Assembly: GCA_947465345.1 (NCBI GenBank)
Contig: CANHZL010000045.1
Location: forward strand, 1 to 7,684
Direction of reading: 5' to 3'
DNA length: 7,684 nt
Source of the DNA: Opitutia bacterium
Lineage (GTDB): Bacteria > Verrucomicrobiota > Verrucomicrobiae > Opitutales > UBA953
Each line of letters begins with the position of its first letter. Positions within the stretch are counted from its first letter, which is position 1. Below, in pieces: positions 5,176 to 7,684 of the stretch. A model generated the notes under the pieces. The model was not told the DNA's origin. It did not search any database and was given only the letters and a program-made list of their open reading frames with translations. The position numbers and the translations under genes are program-made.

Positions 5176-5334
5176 CGGTTTCCCTTTGAGTGCTGGCTCT
5201 CTACCTTGGGTAGGGACGTGATTGCCATCACGTCCGTTCGCCTAGCGACACAGTTATTAATCTGACTTAACTAAGACCCGACGACTCTCAGACTTCGGCC
5301 TCGAACGGATGCGATGGCAATCGCATCCCTACCC
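5176..5334. repeat. Interspersed repeat copy 2: REP doublet (BIME/REPIN-like)
   Basis: This is the second copy of the 2412-2570 element, in the same orientation. The core 5208-5334 differs at only 6 of 127 positions, all in the middle, and both terminal 33-bp arms are identical between copies. Hairpins are at 5214-5235 and 5307-5328, with GTAG feet at 5210-5213 and, on the minus strand, 5329-5332. It sits between the convergent ends of comF and the RluA-family gene, a typical REP location, and could terminate both transcripts. No RAYT gene is in the window. Confidence 0.85.
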
Positions 5335-5346
5335 GATGCATTGGTC

Positions 5347-5378
5347 TGGCCAACTGGCACACTGGTCAACGGATCAAC
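5347..5378. repeat. Degenerate octamer array (TGGTCAAC type), 4 units
   Basis: Units TGGCCAAC, TGGCACAC, TGGTCAAC and GGATCAAC follow REP copy 2 after 12 bp, in the same relative position as the array after copy 1. The similarity makes the octamers look like part of the larger interspersed unit. Confidence 0.6.
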
Positions 5379-5401
5379 TTTGTCGCTCTCTGGTCAACCG
5401 A

Positions 5402-5469
5402 GCCTCTGGGCCTCCGGGCCTCTAAGTTGCCTCCCTTGCCAACTTGTCAACTGGTCAACTGATCAACTT
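5402..5469. repeat. Two more octamer arrays, running into a coding 3' end
   Basis: Three GCCTCYGG-type units (5402-5425) are followed, after 20 bp, by three units GTCAACTG, GTCAACTG and ATCAACTT (5446-5469). The second array covers the stop codon (5447-5449) and last codons of the RluA-family gene on the minus strand. Confidence 0.65.
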
Positions 5470-6250
5470 CTTCGCCGGAGACGCCCATCTTAGCGACCAC
5501 GAACTCCCTCATATCCGGCGCGAGCGGCGCGGTGAAAGTGCGCGTGATGCGGGGCGGGAAACGGAACTCAAGCTTGGCGGCGTGCAGCGCCTGGCGGCCC
5601 ATCTCAAGCGCGGTGGCGAGACGAGGCGTCCAACCATGCGCAACAAATTCCATATAGAGCGAATCGTCGCCGCCGTAGAGTTTGTCGCCGATGACGGGAT
5701 ACCCGAGCCAGAAGGCGTGCGCGCGGATCTGGTGCTTGCGGCCGGTGTGAGGCTGCACGCGCGCGAGGGTGTAGCCGTTACGAACGAGCACGGGCTCGAA
5801 GAACGTCGCGGCTGGTAAGGTGCCGGGGCCTTCGCGCACGGCGGTCTTCACCACGACCTGGCTGGTCTCGTCGGGACCGAGCGGTTGATCGACCATAACG
5901 GGCTCCTTGAGCTCGCCCTTGAGCAGCGCGTAGTAGGTCTTGAGCACCATGCGACGCTCCATCGCGGTCTGCGCGGCGGAGGCGGCATCGTAATGCTTGG
6001 CGATGAGGATTACGCCGCTGGTCTCGCGGTCGAGGCGACTGACGAGGTGCGAGACGTCCATCTGCTTCCATTCCTTCACCGCACCGACGAGTGAGGACCA
6101 TGGGCCGTCCTTCGACGGATGGCACACGAGCCAACCCGGCTTGTCGAAGACCATGTAGTCGTCGTCTTCCTGGATTAGCCACTTTGGCAACTCCGCCGGA
6201 TCGACCTTCGGCGTCGTGCTACTCGGCGGAACGAAGGAGTAGTCGGTCAT
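5447..6250 (-). CDS. RluA-family RNA pseudouridine synthase
   Basis: This 267-residue enzyme isomerises uridine to pseudouridine in rRNA or tRNA. The catalytic motif HLVSRLDRETSG is at 68-79, with D74 as the catalytic aspartate. VFDKPGWLV (34-42) and VQPHTGRKHQIRAH (165-178) are the other conserved family blocks. There is no N-terminal S4 domain: the catalytic domain begins almost at once, so the target cannot be assigned to a specific Rlu enzyme. ATG 6250 overlaps the folC stop (ATGA, 6247-6250), indicating translational coupling as the third gene of an accD-folC operon. A long upstream extension of the frame is only a shadow of folC. The last residues (DQLTS) and stop are encoded by the octamer array, so the C-terminus may have drifted with the repeat. 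Confidence 0.93.
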   Translation of the reverse strand: MTDYSFVPPSSTTPKVDPAELPKWLIQEDDDYMVFDKPGWLVCHPSKDGPWSSLVGAVKEWKQMDVSHLVSRLDRETSGVILIAKHYDAASAAQTAMERRMVLKTYYALLKGELKEPVMVDQPLGPDETSQVVVKTAVREGPGTLPAATFFEPVLVRNGYTLARVQPHTGRKHQIRAHAFWLGYPVIGDKLYGGDDSLYMEFVAHGWTPRLATALEMGRQALHAAKLEFRFPPRITRTFTAPLAPDMREFVVAKMGVSGEEVDQLTS

Positions 6251-7512
6251 CGGGCGGAAGGCAGGCGATCCTGCCAGGCGTCGGGGAGTCCGTGGCCGCG
6301 CAGGCGCGCGAGGACTTCGCCGACGAGATAAAGCGAACCGAGTACGACAATCGTCTCGCCGTCGGCGAGGCACGTGGCCGGCGATGGGAAGAGTTCCGCG
6401 ACCGACGCGCGGCGCACCTCGCCACGGAAATCCGCCGGCACGAGCGCGGCGAGTTCCTCGACAGAGCAGGCACGTTCGTTGTCGGGACGCACCAGCACCA
6501 GGCGGCCGGCGGCCTTTGCGGCGGCGGCCACGAGCGGGCGCGCGCGTTCGATGCCCAACGCGCCCACGATGACGGTCGGCGAGGACAAGGCGGCAAGCAA
6601 AGGGGCGACGGCGCGGATGCCCTCTTCGTTGTGCGAGCCGTCGACAATCAGGCGGCGTCCGTCGATGAGGCGGAACTCCTGCCAGCGGCCGGCCCACTCG
6701 ATGGAGCGCAGCGCAGCGCGGGCCTTGGCGTCGTCGATGGGTAGGCGTGTCGCGAGCTCGCACGCGAGCAGCGCCGCGCCGGCATTACGGCGCTGGTGTT
6801 CTCCGGCGAGATTCGTCTCCGGGAGACCGTCGGCGAAACGATCGCGGACGAAATGGAGCGGCGCGCCGACCTCACGGGCGCGGGCGACGATGACCGCTTC
6901 GGCTTCGGGCGGAACATCGCCCACGACGCACGGCACGCCCGGCTTGAGGATGCCCGCCTTCTCGGCGGCGATGGCGGCGAGCGTCGGGCCAAGGTACTCC
7001 TGGTGGTCGAGTCCGATAGACGTGATCACGCAGACTTCCGGGGCGCAGACATTGGTGGCGTCGAGCCGTCCGCCGAGGCCGGTCTCGAGGATGGCGACAT
7101 CGACCTTCCGTTCGGCGAATTCCAGCAGCGCCGCGGCGGTGATCAGCTCGAAGAAGGTCGGGGCGTCCTCCTGGTCTTCGGCACGGATGGCTTCGTAATG
7201 CGGACGGAGGCGTTCGGCCAAGGCGACGACCGCCGCGTCGGACAGCGGCGCGCGGTCGACCTGGATGCGTTCGCCGATCGCGACGAGGTGCGGACTGGTG
7301 TAGAGGCCCGTGCGGCGACCCTGCGCGCGCTGGATCGCTTCGATCATCGCGGAGGTCGAGCCCTTGCCGTTGGTGCCGGCGATATGGAAGCACGGCTGGG
7401 CGCGCTCGGGATTACCGATGCGGGCGGCGAGGAGGCGCATGCGGTCCACGCCGAGGCGCGAACCCAGGTTACGTAGTCCCGTCAGCCAGCGGAGCGTCTC
7501 TTCTGGAGTCAT
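6247..7512 (-). CDS. folC: Folylpolyglutamate synthase / dihydrofolate synthase
   Basis: This 421-residue Mur-ligase-type enzyme adds glutamate to dihydropteroate and/or to folates using ATP, in the cytoplasm. The P-loop HIAGTNGKGST is at 43-53, followed by YTSPHL at 71-76 and ERI at 81-83. LETGLGGRLDATN (142-154) and SIGLDHQEYLG (165-175) bind metal and substrate. IAAEKAGILKPG (181-192) contains the lysine carbamylated in relatives, and DGSHN (291-295) is the C-terminal-domain motif, usually DGAHN. The length and full motif order indicate an intact gene. It starts 17 bp after the accD stop, an order also seen in E. coli, and overlaps the pseudouridine synthase gene by 4 bp. GGAG abuts the ATG directly, too close to serve as a normal ribosome-binding site. 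Confidence 0.96.
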   Translation of the reverse strand: MTPEETLRWLTGLRNLGSRLGVDRMRLLAARIGNPERAQPCFHIAGTNGKGSTSAMIEAIQRAQGRRTGLYTSPHLVAIGERIQVDRAPLSDAAVVALAERLRPHYEAIRAEDQEDAPTFFELITAAALLEFAERKVDVAILETGLGGRLDATNVCAPEVCVITSIGLDHQEYLGPTLAAIAAEKAGILKPGVPCVVGDVPPEAEAVIVARAREVGAPLHFVRDRFADGLPETNLAGEHQRRNAGAALLACELATRLPIDDAKARAALRSIEWAGRWQEFRLIDGRRLIVDGSHNEEGIRAVAPLLAALSSPTVIVGALGIERARPLVAAAAKAAGRLVLVRPDNERACSVEELAALVPADFRGEVRRASVAELFPSPATCLADGETIVVLGSLYLVGEVLARLRGHGLPDAWQDRLPSAR

Positions 7513-7529
7513 CTCCGCGGCGGTCGCGC

Positions 7530-7684
7530 TCAGGCGCGGCTCTTCACGGCCTTCACCTTCACCTTACGGTGGGCGAGGGCGCGGAGGAGGCTGGCGAGCT
7601 TCGACTTCATCTCCTTGCGGTGGATGATCATGTCGATGAGGCCGCGCTTGAGGAGGAACTCGGAGGTCTGGAAACCTTCGGGGA
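7530..7684 (-). CDS. accD: Acetyl-CoA carboxylase carboxyltransferase subunit beta, C-terminal end
   Basis: Only the last 50 codons plus stop are in the window; the gene runs off the right edge. The stretch [20 protein letters not shown], then HRKE, is the conserved C-terminal part of the AccD carboxyltransferase domain (family pattern LPEGFQxxEFLLxxGxxDxxVHR). AccD and AccA together transfer the carboxyl group from carboxybiotin to acetyl-CoA, giving malonyl-CoA for fatty-acid synthesis. The tail after residue 30 of this fragment is very Lys/Arg-rich ([13 protein letters not shown]), as is common at AccD ends. It stands first of the visible genes in the operon with folC, 17 bp away. Confidence 0.93.
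   Translation of the reverse strand, partial: PEGFQTSEFLLKRGLIDMIIHRKEMKSKLASLLRALAHRKVKVKAVKSRA

Noticed and set aside
4950..5231. Minus-strand frame with Ser-Thr-Gln repeats
   Set aside because: The repeats are the 12-bp tandem array read as protein; it overlaps comF and the REP doublet and has no family support.
6251..6763. Upstream extension of the RluA-family gene
   Set aside because: It is Arg/Pro-rich shadow sequence inside folC; ATG 6250 gives a normal family start and an ATGA overlap.

Overview
The window is dense, high-GC bacterial chromosome and looks like core genome with a small accessory patch. I can only guess the host. GC-rich coding sequence, a secreted-type FG-GAP/VCBS repeat protein, the accD-folC pairing, REP-type hairpins with a GTAG foot, weak or absent Shine-Dalgarno sequences and a four-helix-bundle 'IVS' gene together would suit Verrucomicrobiota, perhaps Opitutales. 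This is inference, at roughly 40% confidence.

Layout. (1) 1-963: the 3' part of a + strand FG-GAP/VCBS repeat protein. It converges on a minus-strand tRNA-Gln(CUG) at 1021-1091, and a strong bidirectional terminator lies between them. (2) 1171-2390: an accessory patch. A gene for a 23S rRNA IVS-type four-helix-bundle protein sits between two inverted arms built of GGGGTA/TACCCC hexamers. Its right arm contains the stop codon of a convergent Doc toxin gene, which forms an operon with an AbrB/MazE-type antitoxin gene. Palindromic operator-like sites lie just upstream of the antitoxin start. (3) 2412-2665: a repeat-rich spacer holding the first copy of a REP doublet, followed by degenerate 8-bp-period repeats. 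(4) 2666-5064: a MalY/PatB-family PLP lyase gene (minus strand), divergent from an ogt-like O6-methylguanine methyltransferase gene that overlaps comF (both + strand). (5) 5065-5446: a second repeat-rich spacer with 12-bp tandem repeats, the second REP doublet (121/127 identical over the core) and more 8-bp-period repeats. (6) 5447-7684: a minus-strand operon accD (3' end only) - folC - RluA-family pseudouridine synthase, with 17 bp between the first two and an ATGA overlap between the last two.

The genes mostly do unrelated housekeeping: fatty-acid precursor synthesis, folate polyglutamylation, RNA pseudouridylation, DNA alkylation repair, a competence-type phosphoribosyltransferase and sulfur amino acid metabolism. 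The interest lies between them. It includes a four-helix-bundle gene packaged in G-quadruplex-capable inverted repeats, REP doublets whose hairpins differ only by compensatory base-pair changes, and octamer arrays that run into the 3' end of a coding gene. No transposase, integrase, reverse transcriptase or CRISPR array is present, so any mobilising enzyme would have to act in trans.
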